Position numbers and translations under genes: made by a program
Shown: positions 54,301-62,916 of the stretch, in pieces
Numbering within the stretch: the stretch's first letter is position 1
Layout: every line of letters begins with the position of its first letter
Notes under the pieces: model-generated
Told to the model about the DNA's origin: nothing
The model's input: the letters and a program-made list of their open reading frames with translations, nothing else
Databases searched by the model: none
Source of the DNA: CAVVFX01 sp963747535
GTDB lineage: Bacteria; Acidobacteriota; Terriglobia; Bryobacterales; Bryobacteraceae
Length of the DNA stretch: 64,000 nucleotides
Direction: 5' to 3'
NCBI GenBank assembly: GCA_963747535.1
Contig: CAVVFX010000025.1
Coordinates: forward strand, 186,001-250,000

Positions 54301-55027
54301 CCTCAAGAACGGCGACCCGGTTACGCTGCCGTGGGCCTCTATCGTTCCGGCGATTCTGGAAGCCTGGTACCCGGGCGAAGAGGACGGCAACATCGTGGCG
54401 GACCTGTTGTTCGGCAACGCGAACCCCTCGGGAAAAACCGCGGCAACCTTCCCGGTGCTGGCCACTGATGTTCCGGCAACCACGCCATCCGAGTATCCCG
54501 GCGTGACCGCGACCGTCGACGGCTATACCGGACCGACGGTCTATTATTCGGAGGGCATGGAGATTGGCTACCGCTGGTACGATCAGCAGAACATCACGCC
54601 GTTGTACCCCTTCGGTTTTGGCCTTTCGTACACGACGTTTTCCATTTCCAACGTCACGGTGACACCGTCGAGCGTCAATGGAACGCAGCCGGTCACGGTC
54701 ACCGCGACAGTACAAAACACGGGGAGCCGTTATGGCGCGGAAGTGGTACAGGTGTATCTTGGGCTCCCGGCTTCGCTCGGCGAACCACCCAAGCGGCTCG
54801 TTGGTTTCGAGAAGATTTGGCTCAACCCAGGCCAGCAACAGGCGGTCACTATTACGATTGACCCGGCTGCGACGAATCACCCGTTGTCGTATTGGAACTC
54901 GACCACGCACAGTTGGGCAACTCAGCCCGGCTCATATATTTTGTACGTGGGCAACTCATCACGCGATATTACCTTCACCGGTTCCATAAACGTGGTGACC
55001 GGCGATGTCGCTGGGACGGTGCGGTGA
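51347..55027 (+). CDS. Secreted GH3 glycosidase with N-terminal TIGR03437 domain
   Basis: I start at ATG 51347, preceded by GAAGGAG, giving 1226 residues. After a signal peptide comes a short NHL-like remnant (EVTSVAVDSANRTFIGDPHN). An Ig-like Big-1 domain (about 125-215: VSVADPAGVPFAGVTVTFAV), a TIGR03437 domain (about 225-483: ILSIFGQNFAPAG, GEILTIYATGLGLTNP) and a GH3 module follow. GH3 marks are ARHVLGIPSLC, MCKHFQGNEQE (KH), the nucleophile D755 in GYVQSDFGATQS, the C-terminal GH3 domain and a fibronectin-III-like end (YPFGFGLSYTTFSISNVTVT). It should hydrolyse beta-glucosides or xylosides outside the cytoplasm. The two Ig-like domains probably bind surfaces or partners. Confidence 0.87.
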   Translation: MTSASRTLAAVGCLPLYLLARLSGTPYSIVAAAPREVTSVAVDSANRTFIGDPHNGRMRMAGSTGIITTIAGTGTRQSSGEVGLATPADLVGAFNIGYGLAFGPGDVAYFADAPGEEIPQLTPHVRQLTILSGNNQSAPPGATLPNPLIVSVADPAGVPFAGVTVTFAVTSGSAKLNSSSTVTGASGQVGINVTLGATAGPITITASVAGLTAVTFSITATTQILPQISPGGVASAGLSVPAIQVASPNAILSIFGQNFAPAGTLRKVSGGDLVNGLVPGNLVGVCVLFGSQLAPIFLVTPSQLNVQAPPLPASGAVAVQVLTGCNTPSQTASNTVNVVVQAVAPEFFYSTNNADGKNPVAATDGITGADIGDPARLGAGFAPAYPGEILTIYATGLGLTNPSFGPGQLPPAAARVSGLTVSLDGEALDPTAIQYAGVVPQNAGLYQLNIVVPTLASGDHSIVMMINGVSSPAGAYLTVASTGALVKACGNQAALPGQPATAPAWMNPNDPYWTTTLYTPANRAQSLVNAMTLPQMEEQMAGVSGTFPEVPGCGSSARHVLGIPSLCIQTFRISNGPPGVGQGDCTTVAKATAIPSTLGIASSFDPALAFRAGDVIGAEAKSLGMQVIEGPGMDMLRVPQGGRNFEYLGEDPMLAGTMAAQEIQGDQSHNVIGMCKHFQGNEQEVNRMTVNDILDERSRNEIYFVPFNMCVTDGGAHSVMCAYNLVNGVHECQDASSMTTALRNQWGFQGYVQSDFGATQSTAPSLLAGEDLEMNTPIYFTAANLNSAISSGAITQANIETALLRRYTVMFQVGDFDLNMSYPGAAYPQGPQISGADQTAHGLTARSIGEQNAVLFRNENNTLPLVCGTQKIALIGPSIFAGAAYTGGGGSSSVSPLYTVTPLQGLKNACPTAAITYYNVSNTTSLTAAASAAQGADLALVMVGDSESEGSDRATIAMAAASSGAPLPDTIVETIAAAQPNTVVVLKNGDPVTLPWASIVPAILEAWYPGEEDGNIVADLLFGNANPSGKTAATFPVLATDVPATTPSEYPGVTATVDGYTGPTVYYSEGMEIGYRWYDQQNITPLYPFGFGLSYTTFSISNVTVTPSSVNGTQPVTVTATVQNTGSRYGAEVVQVYLGLPASLGEPPKRLVGFEKIWLNPGQQQAVTITIDPAATNHPLSYWNSTTHSWATQPGSYILYVGNSSRDITFTGSINVVTGDVAGTVR

Positions 55028-55040
55028 ACTGCCCGACTCT

Positions 55041-55512
55041 CTACATCCATAGCCGCACCGGGAACCAGTATGTGAGTGGAAAGTTGGTAGTTTTGACGGG
55101 CCGTATGTGCGTGACGCCTTTGGGACGGGGCGTCGTACCAGAGGTGTACATCCGATCGCGGCGGGCTGATTCGGATCGACTTCTGGCACTGCCCCATAGG
55201 CCGGCTCCAGGCGAGGTAGCTCGCTCGAAATATTTCCGCGCCTGCTTTCGCCGCTAATGGCGCCAGCGCCGGCTCGCTGAAGCACATGCGGGCTTGCGAG
55301 TGCTCCGGAATATGGGAGATCTCCGCCGGGTTCAACCGTGAACTGACCGGAACCGCGATCACGCCAGCCTTCCACGAGCCGAAGAACAACTGCACAGTTT
55401 CGATGCGGTTCGACCAGTGAATCGCGACTCGATCGCGGGATTGCAATCCCTGGTCGAGGAACCATCCAGCCAGCCGCGTCGTGAACTAGTCCAGTTCCTC
55501 CCAAGACATCAT
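55041..55512 (-). pseudogene. AMP-dependent acyl-CoA synthetase remnant
   Basis: From the ATG at 55512 the frame reads MMSWEELD, hits a TAG, and continues with FTTRLAGWFLDQGLQSRDRV and KAGVIAVPVSSRLNPAEISH, the opening of AMP-forming acyl-CoA ligases. Near 55130 a frame change is needed to read the AMP-binding signature MYTSGTTPRPKGVTH, and the sequence stops at 55041. Relatives are about 500-550 residues, so it is the damaged first quarter of such a gene, abutting the GH3 stop. Confidence 0.65.
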
Positions 55513-55721
55513 CGGTTGCCTCCCTTATTCGCGACCTGTTGCGGCGTCGCTTCTCCCTGTTGACAGCGCAGTTCCAGTACCGACAGAACATCCTTATAGA
55601 AAGTGACGTCGCAAGCGCAACGCACGGGAAGGCACATCCCAGGGCCCAGCTTGCGGAATTAAGGAGCAGGTCGCGTAAGGTCATGGGATCAAGTGTAGAT
55701 CCCAAGATTCACGTGTACGAG

Positions 55722-55748
55722 AGGTAACGGGTTAGGAGGCCGTTACCT
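55722..55748. repeat. 9-bp-arm inverted repeat
   Basis: AGGTAACGG-N9-CCGTTACCT is a perfect hairpin between the ligase remnant and the small gene at 55771. It could be a terminator stem for that minus-strand gene, but no U-run follows. Confidence 0.4.
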
Positions 55749-55770
55749 GGCCTCTCAAAACAGATGCCCG

Positions 55771-55971
55771 CTATGCCGGTGCCGGACGATGGGTGGGTTC
55801 CGGAGATGGTTCCGATGAAATCGCACTTGATTCAGGTAGATGAGCGTATGTCCATCCCTCAGACAATTGAGCGCGGGAAGCGACTTCATCAACAGCAGCT
55901 AAGAATTCCATTGCCTGCTTGAGTTTCTTCCCGTGGAAGCCCTGACAGACATACAGTTCACGCGGCTTCAC
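55771..55971 (-). CDS. Small hypothetical protein
   Basis: The 66-residue frame (MKPRELYVCQGFHGKKLKQA, then MEFLAAVDEVASRAQLSEGW) has a helical, charged first half and a Ser/Pro-rich tail. No family is recognised. It lies between two degraded genes and could itself be a fragment. A hairpin follows its stop. Confidence 0.3.
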   Translation of the reverse strand: MKPRELYVCQGFHGKKLKQAMEFLAAVDEVASRAQLSEGWTYAHLPESSAISSEPSPEPTHRPAPA

Positions 55972-56036
55972 GCTGCGCGTAGGACAGCTGATAGTATGAC
56001 CTTCTAGGCGGTCTTGCCCAGGCGAATAGGATAAAC

Positions 56037-59000
56037 ATGAAAACGAGAATCAATCTTGCGCTAATGCTCGCACTGGCGCTCACGCTGATTGGCGCCACCT
56101 CGACGATGGCGGCCACAGGCCGGGAGCGGGACCCAACGTTCCTCCGCCCAGGCCGCAAGGCCCATGTGATATCTACGCCGCCGCCGGCGACCCCTGCGTG
56201 GCCGCCCACAGCACCACGCGCGCGCTGTACGCCTCCTACAACGGCCCGCTCTACCAGGTCCTGCGCCAGTCGGACGGCAAGACCCTGGACATCGGCGTCG
56301 TCCAGCCCGTCGCGTCGCCGTCTCCGGATGCGGGCGGATACGCCAACGCGGCCGCGCAGGACGCGTTCTGCGCCAACACCTACTGCTGGATCACCACCAT
56401 CTACGACCAATCCCCCAAGCACAACGACCTCACCCAGGCGCCCCGCGGCGGATTCAGCGGCCCGGCCATGGGCGGGTTCAACAACCTTCCGGTCGCCGAC
56501 ATGGCGCCGATTACGATCATGGGCCACAAGGCCTACGGCGTCTTCATCGAGCCGGGCATGGGCCTCCGCCACGACGACGCGAAGGGCACCGCAGTCGACG
56601 ACCAGGCGGAGGGGCAGTACTGGGTCATCAACGGCCAGCACTACAACTCCGGCTGCTGCTTCGACTACGGCAACGCCGAGATCGACAGCCGCGACGACGA
56701 CAACGGCACCATGGAAACCACCTACTACGGCGACGCCGGCGCCTGGTATCACGGCCCACCCCCCGGCCCGTGGATCATGACCGACCAGGAGAACAACCTC
56801 GTCGGTTGCGTCAACCCGGATGGATCCAAACTCTGCGCCAACCTGCCGAACATCACCTGGCGATTCGTGACCGCGATGGCCAAGGGCGAACCGCACCACT
56901 GGACCTCCATGGGCGGCGACGCGCAGCGAGGGCGCGCTGTCGGTCATGTTCGACGGACCGCGCGTCAACTCCACCTATGACCCGATGCGCAAGCAGGGAG
57001 CCATCCTCCTGGGCAACGGCGGCGACAACAGCAACGGCTCGCAGGGCACCTTCTATGAAGGCGCGATGACGGCCGCAGGCACCTTCCCGACGGACGCCAC
57101 CGACCAGCTGGTGCAGGCCAACGTCGTGGCTGCCAGGTACGACGTGCCGCGGCTGAGCCTGGCGCCGGCGTCGGCAACTGCCACTCCGCCAGGACTCCAG
57201 ACGTTCTCACCGGGATCCTCGCAGGACACCACCGTGACGTTCACCAACACCACGGGGGCGCCCGCGGTGGGCGTCAAGTTGAGCATTTCCGTGCCCGACA
57301 AGCAGTGGACCTCCGTCGTTACGGGCACCACCGAGACGTCAAAGACGATTCGCTGACCCGGTCGCGCCGGGTGCGAGCGTGAGCGCGACCTTCAAGGTCA
57401 CCTCGGGACCGGCGGCCTTCAACGGCGACCTGGTCGGCAACGCCCGTGGACGAACCCGACACGCGGCGGCACGCAATCCGAGACCACGGCCGAGAAGGTG
57501 CGGAACGTCAGCCCGATCAAGATCAACGAGTTCCGCATTAGCGCCGGTTCTCCCGCACAACTCCACGGACTCGTTCATCGAGCTCTACAACGCCGGCGCC
57601 GGTGACGTCGACATCTCCAACTGGACCCTGACCGAGCACCCGACCCAGCAGGCCATCTTCTCGACGGTGAAGATCCCGGCCGGGACGAAGCTCGCGGCTC
57701 GCGGCTTCTACCTGCTCGGCCTCTCCAACTCCGGGCTCGGCGGCCCCCGCGCGCAAGGGCGATGCCACCATCTACGTCAGGAGCACGACCGGCATGACGG
57801 TCGGCGATACGATCAACATCGACACCGGCTCCAGTGCGGAGACCCGCAAGATCGCGAGCATCGGGACGGCGGCCGGCAGCAGTACGACGCTGTGGCAACC
57901 CCTCCCCGACGGCCCGGTGATCACGATCCCCGCCGGCTCGACCAGCGTGCCGGTCACCAGCGTGTCCGGCTTCGTGGTCGGCGAGAAGATCGCCCTCGGC
58001 TATGGCGCCACCTACCCCGCCGTCGCCAAGACTATGGAGCAGTACGAGGTGGCCACGGTCACCGCGGTCGGCAAGCCGGGCACGCAAGCCTTTCTGGCGG
58101 CGGACGCGCCCGCCGGCACGACCAACATCAAGGTGACGTCCGTCGCCAACATCTCGGTCGGTGACAAGATCAGGTTGGACATCGACAGCGTCGGCCATGG
58201 GATCGAGACCGTCACGGTCACGCGTGTCGGCACGCAGGCGAGCCGCACGTCGCTCTCGGCGAATGCGAGTGCCGGCGCGACCAATATCAAAGTTCGCGGC
58301 ATCAATGGTTTCGCCGTGGGCGACAAGATGACCGTCGGCACCCCCGCGAACCAGGAAACCGTTACCATCACCGCGTCGGTACGGCGGCCGGCATCGACTT
58401 TACGCCGGCCCTCGGCCGGGCGCATCTCAACCGCGAGGGGGTGGTGGCTCAGGGCACGGGCCTCGACCTGGCCGCCCCGCTGAAGTTCAACCATGCGGCC
58501 AACCTTCCCTTCAGCGATCGGGGAACGGGGATCAGCTTCCAGCCGGCGACGGCCTTTGCCCACTCGAGCAACGAGCCCGTCCAGCCGCTCGGCACCGGCA
58601 TCACGCTCGACAGCCCCCTGGCCAAAGACCACGCGATCGACGCGGTTGTGCGTGACGCCGCGGTCACAACCGCGGGCTATCAGGGAACGCCGGCGCCCAA
58701 CCAGTGGTTCGGGGGCCCCGCCCTCTCTGCCCGCCGCCGGCAGCATGGTGCTGCGTGACGCCGCAGGCCTGGTCGTCGACAGCCTCAACTACGGCGGCCT
58801 CGTCGACCCATGGGCCGCCGAGGGTTACCAGGCCGCCTCCGGACCGGGGCAGGGTGGCTGCCGCGTGCCTTCGCCCGGCTCGGTCCGGTCGCCGCGGCCA
58901 ATCGGAGCGCGGGCCGCTTCCCGGACGGCGTCGACACCGACAGCAACTGCACCGATTTCCTGGTGCAGCCCGCCACCACGCTGCCGTTCGGTTCGGCCGC

Positions 59001-59454
59001 CGGCGCGACCAATATCAAAGTGGCCAGCGTGGCGGACTTTGCCGCCGGCCAGACGATTATGATCGATACGGGCGCGAACCTCGAGACCGCCGTCATCGCG
59101 ACGGTTGGCACGGCAGGCGCCACCACGGTGGGCGCCGCCACCGACGTGGGCGCGACCGTTATCCCTGTCGCCAGCGCGATAGGCTTTAGCGCCGGCCAGA
59201 CCATCACCATTGACAGTGGCGCGAACCATGAGACAGCGGTTGTCGTCGCCACCGGCAGAGGTGGCGGCAGAGGCGGCGCCACAATCACCGTCGCCGCGCC
59301 GCTCACTCTTGCGCACGCGGCCGGTGCACAGGTCTCCGGCACCGGCATCACCCTCACCGCTGCATTGACCCGGGCGCATGCCAGCGGGGCGCAGGTCGCC
59401 GACAACGTTCCCACGCCCGGTGCGCCCAACAGATATTACAGGAGACGCAATTGA
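56037..59454 (+). pseudogene. GH54 alpha-L-arabinofuranosidase gene with about nine frameshifts
   Basis: The parts are in order on one strand but in changing frames. A signal peptide (LALMLALALTLIGATSTMAA) comes first, then the GH54 catalytic domain (GPCDIYAAAGDPCVAAHSTT, CWITTIYDQSPKHNDLTQAP, CCFDYGNAEIDS). The nucleophile Glu is in WIMTDQENNL and the acid/base Asp in LGNGGDNSNGSQGTFYEGAM. A beta domain, a lamin-tail-like domain (IKINEFRISAGSP, STDSFIELYNAGAGDVDISN) and repeats of the type GATNIKVxSVxxFxxGDxI follow. Breaks fall near 56120, 56925, 57350, 57445, 57545, 57742, 58381, 58727 and 58890. No in-frame nonsense codon was noticed inside the segments. The architecture recalls actinobacterial secreted enzymes, so transfer is likely. 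Recent inactivation or an error-prone assembly stretch would both explain it. Confidence 0.78.
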
Positions 59455-59900
59455 GGGCGCCAGTGGAAATTGAATTGGACAGCAGTCCGGCGCAGCGTGA
59501 CGCTCGACGCACATAGTAGCAGGATCACCCGCGCAGTTCTGCCTATCCTCCACATCCTCATTGGCGGTGCGCGGACCTCGGCGGGGAAGTGCTTTCCAGA
59601 GCTCGGCAGGTGCCTGCCAGCGCTCCGGTTTGCCAGTTGACGTAAGTATTTGGAAACCGAGGCTTAATTTGAGGCTGTAGCTTATTGATTTTATGGTGCG
59701 CCCAGACAGATTCGAACTGCCGACCTTCTGGTTCGTAGTTCGACGGGTTGGCGTCTACAGAAAACGGATGCGTCTATCCTCAATCACTTGGACACGGACG
59801 TTGACGCGGGGGAGATCCGGAGACGGTCCTAGACACGTGGCGTAGCTACCAGCGTAGCGACCAACAAACGCCCCACGATACCTGGGGAAAAATCGTCGCT
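59455..59900. other. Intergenic region with tRNA remnant
   Basis: 446 bases after the GH54 pseudogene. Apart from the tRNA-Arg 3' fragment at 59694-59738 I see nothing. Confidence 0.35.
59694..59738 (-). tRNA. 3' half of a tRNA-Arg (ACG-like), not functional
   Basis: The minus strand reads CTACGAA (anticodon loop with ACG), CCAGAAGGTC, a T-arm GGCAG-TTCGAAT-CTGTC with a good stem and canonical loop, then TGGGCGC-A-CCA. Upstream of the anticodon loop the expected CTGG stem strand and the whole 5' half are missing. A 3' half with encoded CCA is what an integration event at a tRNA 3' end leaves behind. Confidence 0.6.
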
Positions 59901-61316
59901 TCATTTGCGACCCGGCGGCGGAGATTTGCAGGATTGGGACGGTAGTTCGAGTTTGAGATCTTCGTGGTCGGAATCGCTTGAAAGGGGGATTGGGTTGGCG
60001 TCGATGAAGCGAAATATCCCGCGCTGGCTCGGCCCCACTTTTAGCTCGGGACACCGGCTCAGCATAGGTTCCATAATGGACACCTTTCCGTCTAGATGGC
60101 CCTGCATTCCCGCAACGACGGACATGCCAAAGGACCCATCCGGGCCGGTCTCTGCGGTTTCCGTGTACCCATGCAACGGGGATGTAAACGTCACTGTTGC
60201 GGTCTCAGGCGTCGCGCCGTCCGCATACTGCACTTTCCCGGCCATTCTGTACCGCTTGTCATGGGCCGGAATTCGTATCGCAAGACCTTCGATGTACTTA
60301 CCCGGATTGATCGTGACCGCCACGGCGCGTTGCCGATCTCTTACGCCAGGGTAGTACAGCGTAGATTTCGAGCTGAAGCGGCCCGCCACAATGGTATCTC
60401 GTGCCACGAGCCAGTACTTGCCGGGAGGCATCATGGTCATCTCGAACAGTCCACGTGCTTTCGAACAATCGAAGAATCGCGCACCATTCTCGCCGCGTCC
60501 TTCCACCGGTTCGAGATCGATGCACACGTCAGCCAAAGGCCCACCAGCCGCGTCGAGCATGCGCCCGGACAATCGTGTGTCCGCCTTCAACACAAAGCCC
60601 ACACTGGCTCCGCCGTTTAGTGCGAGTTCAACGGCGGCGTCGTCCCCCTTGACGCGCGGGGAGCCTGTAACAACAGGAAAGTTGATTTTGAAACCACTGG
60701 GAGCGTGAATACTGACGGAGTATCTTCCGGGGCGCAGACCGAATACTTCATACACACCAGCGCTATTAGTTGTCGCCTCTTGATTGACCCCCAATGGACC
60801 GGAAATCTTTACTCGGACATTCGGAACGCCGCCTATTCGGTGAAAGGACTGTTTCGGTGAGTCTTCGTAGAGTTCGACTTCGCCCGAGAGCCTCGTTCCG
60901 ATTGCAGACTTTGGCAATCCCCTCAGGAACAGCAAATCGTCTCCTCCGGGTTCGGCGTTGCCGATGGCATGCGTGCAGGCCGGTACGATCCAGCTTCCGT
61001 TCGTTTCGCGAAACAGGTAGTAGACCGCGCGCTCGCCAGTCTTGAACTTGGCATCGCAATCAGTTGCGCCTTGATGTAGTTCGATTATTTGACCGCTGGA
61101 TACCCCCTTGAATGCCTCATCAACGCGAATGCGGACGGATTGATCCTTGAACATCGTTCGATTGCCGTCTCCGTCGGGAGACGCGCTTTCTACGGTTCCT
61201 AAAAACACAAACGGGGCCTTCTGCCAAGCTTGTTTGACCGAAGGCCAATCCCCAGCGCACATGCAGGACCAAGCGCGAGTTGCGACGACGAATATTAGAA
61301 CGAACCGCCAACTCAT
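59901..61316 (-). CDS. Secreted protein with carboxypeptidase-regulatory-like domains
   Basis: I start at ATG 61316 (GGGAG upstream), giving a signal peptide MSWRFVLIFVVATRAWSCMC, rather than 11 codons earlier. Residues 20-130 look like a small netrin/TIMP-like beta domain with several Cys (PFVFLGTVESASPDGDGN, GERAVYYLFRE). Two or three beta-sandwich repeats follow (VRVKISGPLGVNQEATTNSA, GVYEVFGLRPGRYSVSIHAP, GLFEMTMMPPGKYWLVARD). Such repeats are adhesive or structural modules in Acidobacteriota surface proteins. It has no neighbour in the same direction. Confidence 0.7.
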   Translation of the reverse strand: MSWRFVLIFVVATRAWSCMCAGDWPSVKQAWQKAPFVFLGTVESASPDGDGNRTMFKDQSVRIRVDEAFKGVSSGQIIELHQGATDCDAKFKTGERAVYYLFRETNGSWIVPACTHAIGNAEPGGDDLLFLRGLPKSAIGTRLSGEVELYEDSPKQSFHRIGGVPNVRVKISGPLGVNQEATTNSAGVYEVFGLRPGRYSVSIHAPSGFKINFPVVTGSPRVKGDDAAVELALNGGASVGFVLKADTRLSGRMLDAAGGPLADVCIDLEPVEGRGENGARFFDCSKARGLFEMTMMPPGKYWLVARDTIVAGRFSSKSTLYYPGVRDRQRAVAVTINPGKYIEGLAIRIPAHDKRYRMAGKVQYADGATPETATVTFTSPLHGYTETAETGPDGSFGMSVVAGMQGHLDGKVSIMEPMLSRCPELKVGPSQRGIFRFIDANPIPLSSDSDHEDLKLELPSQSCKSPPPGRK

Positions 61317-62106
61317 CAGACACTCCCACCTCGCATCATAGATCATCACGCCGAACAGTCCCGCGACCAGGTTTCAACGAGCTGCGCTATCCGATGGGGC
61401 GATGAGTAGGCCACTTAAGATATTGGCAGCATTCGGCTTGGGCAATGGGCAAAACCTTTTCAGGTGCTACCAGGTTTCGGGTAAAACTTGGTCGCACACG
61501 CGCGGTATTTCGCCACGGTCGCCGGCCCAGTGATGGAGAGATTTTACCGGCCCCTCCCAGACCCCGGCAATCCCGCCCCTCCGACGATGATTGGGTCATT
61601 CCTCGAACCCTCCGTTGCGCGGGTTAATCAATGGCGCGATTTAACCAGCGCTGAGTTTTGAAAGCTTGTCCACCCCACCTCAGCCTACTTTAAGAACTTT
61701 AATGGAAGGTCTTGGCAGTGCGGAATTTGCGTGCGGCAAAAGGGTTGACAAAATCCCCATTGCGAGGTGGACTTAGTGTGGACTACCGATGATCTGGATA
61801 TGAACAGCGCCGAAAAGCTCGTAGAAGACATAAATCTTCGCCAAGCCAAAGAAAATGCGGCCGGCAAGTCAACCTTAACCAACATCGAGATGACTGCCGA
61901 GCTCGCCGTCGTCCGGGCTGACAACGGCGATGGCGACCGGAGGAAGCGCATAGGGTCCACGCAGAAATAACCACTCACCAGTGGGCGTGACAGCTACATT
62001 ATCCACCGCTGCCAATTCTGGTTCATTCCCCTCACGGTAGTCGACTTCCCCAATTTGGATAGGCAGTTGGAGCCTATCCGTCCCTTTCTCCCATTGACCG
62101 CTAGTT
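61317..62106. other. Intergenic region, no clear gene
   Basis: About 790 bases. A 67-codon plus-strand frame (61767-61970; MNSAEKLVEDINLRQAKENA) is hydrophilic and not recognised. I see no convincing gene, RNA or terminator. Confidence 0.3.
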
Positions 62107-62153
62107 ATGTTATAGTTACGATTATAATTTGGTGTCAGTCGTAACTATAACAT
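62107..62153. repeat. Perfect 15-bp inverted repeat before transposase start
   Basis: ATGTTATAGTTACGA (62107-62121) and its exact reverse complement (62139-62153) flank 17 bases containing TTATAATTT. The right arm ends one base before the transposase ATG at 62155. It may be an operator bound by the extra N-terminal domain of that protein, a translation-blocking hairpin, or part of the element end. Confidence 0.7.
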
Positions 62154-62154
62154 T

Positions 62155-62916
62155 ATGAGACCTCTCGCCTTCTCTCCTGATTCCTTGCGAAAGCTGCTGC
62201 TCCACGACAGAATCGCAACGCTTCCCGACCTGAAACGCGCCCTCGGCACGGACGTCGACCTCACCGTTTTCCGAAAACTCAAAGAACTCGACTATCTGAC
62301 CAGGTACTCTCATGGCGGTCGTTTTTACACTCTTCGCGAGATCGCCCGTTTCGGAGCCGATGGTCTGTGGTCCTGTACGCCCGCCTGGTTCTCTCGATAC
62401 GGTACCCTGCTGACCACGGCCGAGACATTCGTCTGTAATTCGGTCGCAGGATGTTTTGCGGAAGAACTATCTGCCATCCTGCACGTAGGAGCGCAAGATG
62501 TCTTACGCCACCTTGTCCAGCAGAAGAGAATCGCCCGGGAATTGGTCTCCGGCCTGTTCCTCTATACTGCTATCGATCCAGCCATCCGTCAAAGACAACG
62601 TCTGACACGTCGTAGTAACCAGTCCGTTCCCACGGTTGTCGATGCCACTCGTCTGGAAGTGTCTCCCGATGAGATGAAAGCTGCCATCATCTTGTTTTAC
62701 AGCCTGCTGGACGAGCAGCAGCGCCGCTTGTATGCCGGCCTGGAATCCATGAAACTCGGCCACGGCGGCGACAGCGTGCTGGCCGGATTTCTTGGCCTCG
62801 ATCCGCACACCATCGCCCGCGGCCGCCGCCAACTGCTCGATCAGGATGTCGAGGTCGGGCGTATCCGACAGTCTGGTGCCGGACGCAAACCGGTGGAAAA
62901 AAAACGCCCGAAGTAA
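62155..62916 (+). CDS. ISAzo13-like transposase, first frame with extra N-terminal domain
   Basis: The 253-residue first frame has about 165 residues resembling a DNA-binding region (SPDSLRKLLLHDRIATLPDL, VFRKLKELDYLTRYSHGGRF, AEELSAILHVGAQDVLRHLV), not usual for ISAzo13. The true transposase opening follows (LDEQQRRLYAGLESMKLGHG, DSVLAGFLGLDPHTIARGRR, SGAGRKPVEKK). It ends at TAA 62914-62916, just after an A8 tract. The catalytic part is in the -1 frame from 62904. The natural product is probably the frameshifted fusion of both. Confidence 0.75.
   Translation: MRPLAFSPDSLRKLLLHDRIATLPDLKRALGTDVDLTVFRKLKELDYLTRYSHGGRFYTLREIARFGADGLWSCTPAWFSRYGTLLTTAETFVCNSVAGCFAEELSAILHVGAQDVLRHLVQQKRIARELVSGLFLYTAIDPAIRQRQRLTRRSNQSVPTVVDATRLEVSPDEMKAAIILFYSLLDEQQRRLYAGLESMKLGHGGDSVLAGFLGLDPHTIARGRRQLLDQDVEVGRIRQSGAGRKPVEKKRPK
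62897..62904 (+). promoter_or_regulatory. A8 slippery tract, candidate -1 frameshift site
   Basis: GAA-AAA-AAA in the first frame; a -1 slip on A-AAA-AAA re-reads the last A and enters the second frame as ACG-CCC-GAA-GTA. The restored RKPVEKKTPEVIAAIEILLE is the expected ISAzo13 continuation. Confidence 0.6.

Noticed and set aside
53717..54910. 397-codon open frame on the minus strand
   Set aside because: Antisense shadow of the GH3 module; Arg-rich and without family likeness.
55958..56974. 338-codon open frame on the minus strand opposite the GH54 gene
   Set aside because: Val/Ala/Gly/Arg low-complexity translation; the plus strand carries clear GH54 motifs with catalytic residues.
59694..59738. 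Complete tRNA-Arg gene
   Set aside because: Only the anticodon loop and 3' half are present; the 5' acceptor strand, D arm and half of the anticodon stem are missing.
61685..61978. Minus-strand 97-codon frame
   Set aside because: Ser/Arg-rich translation with no family likeness and no ribosome site; left as intergenic.
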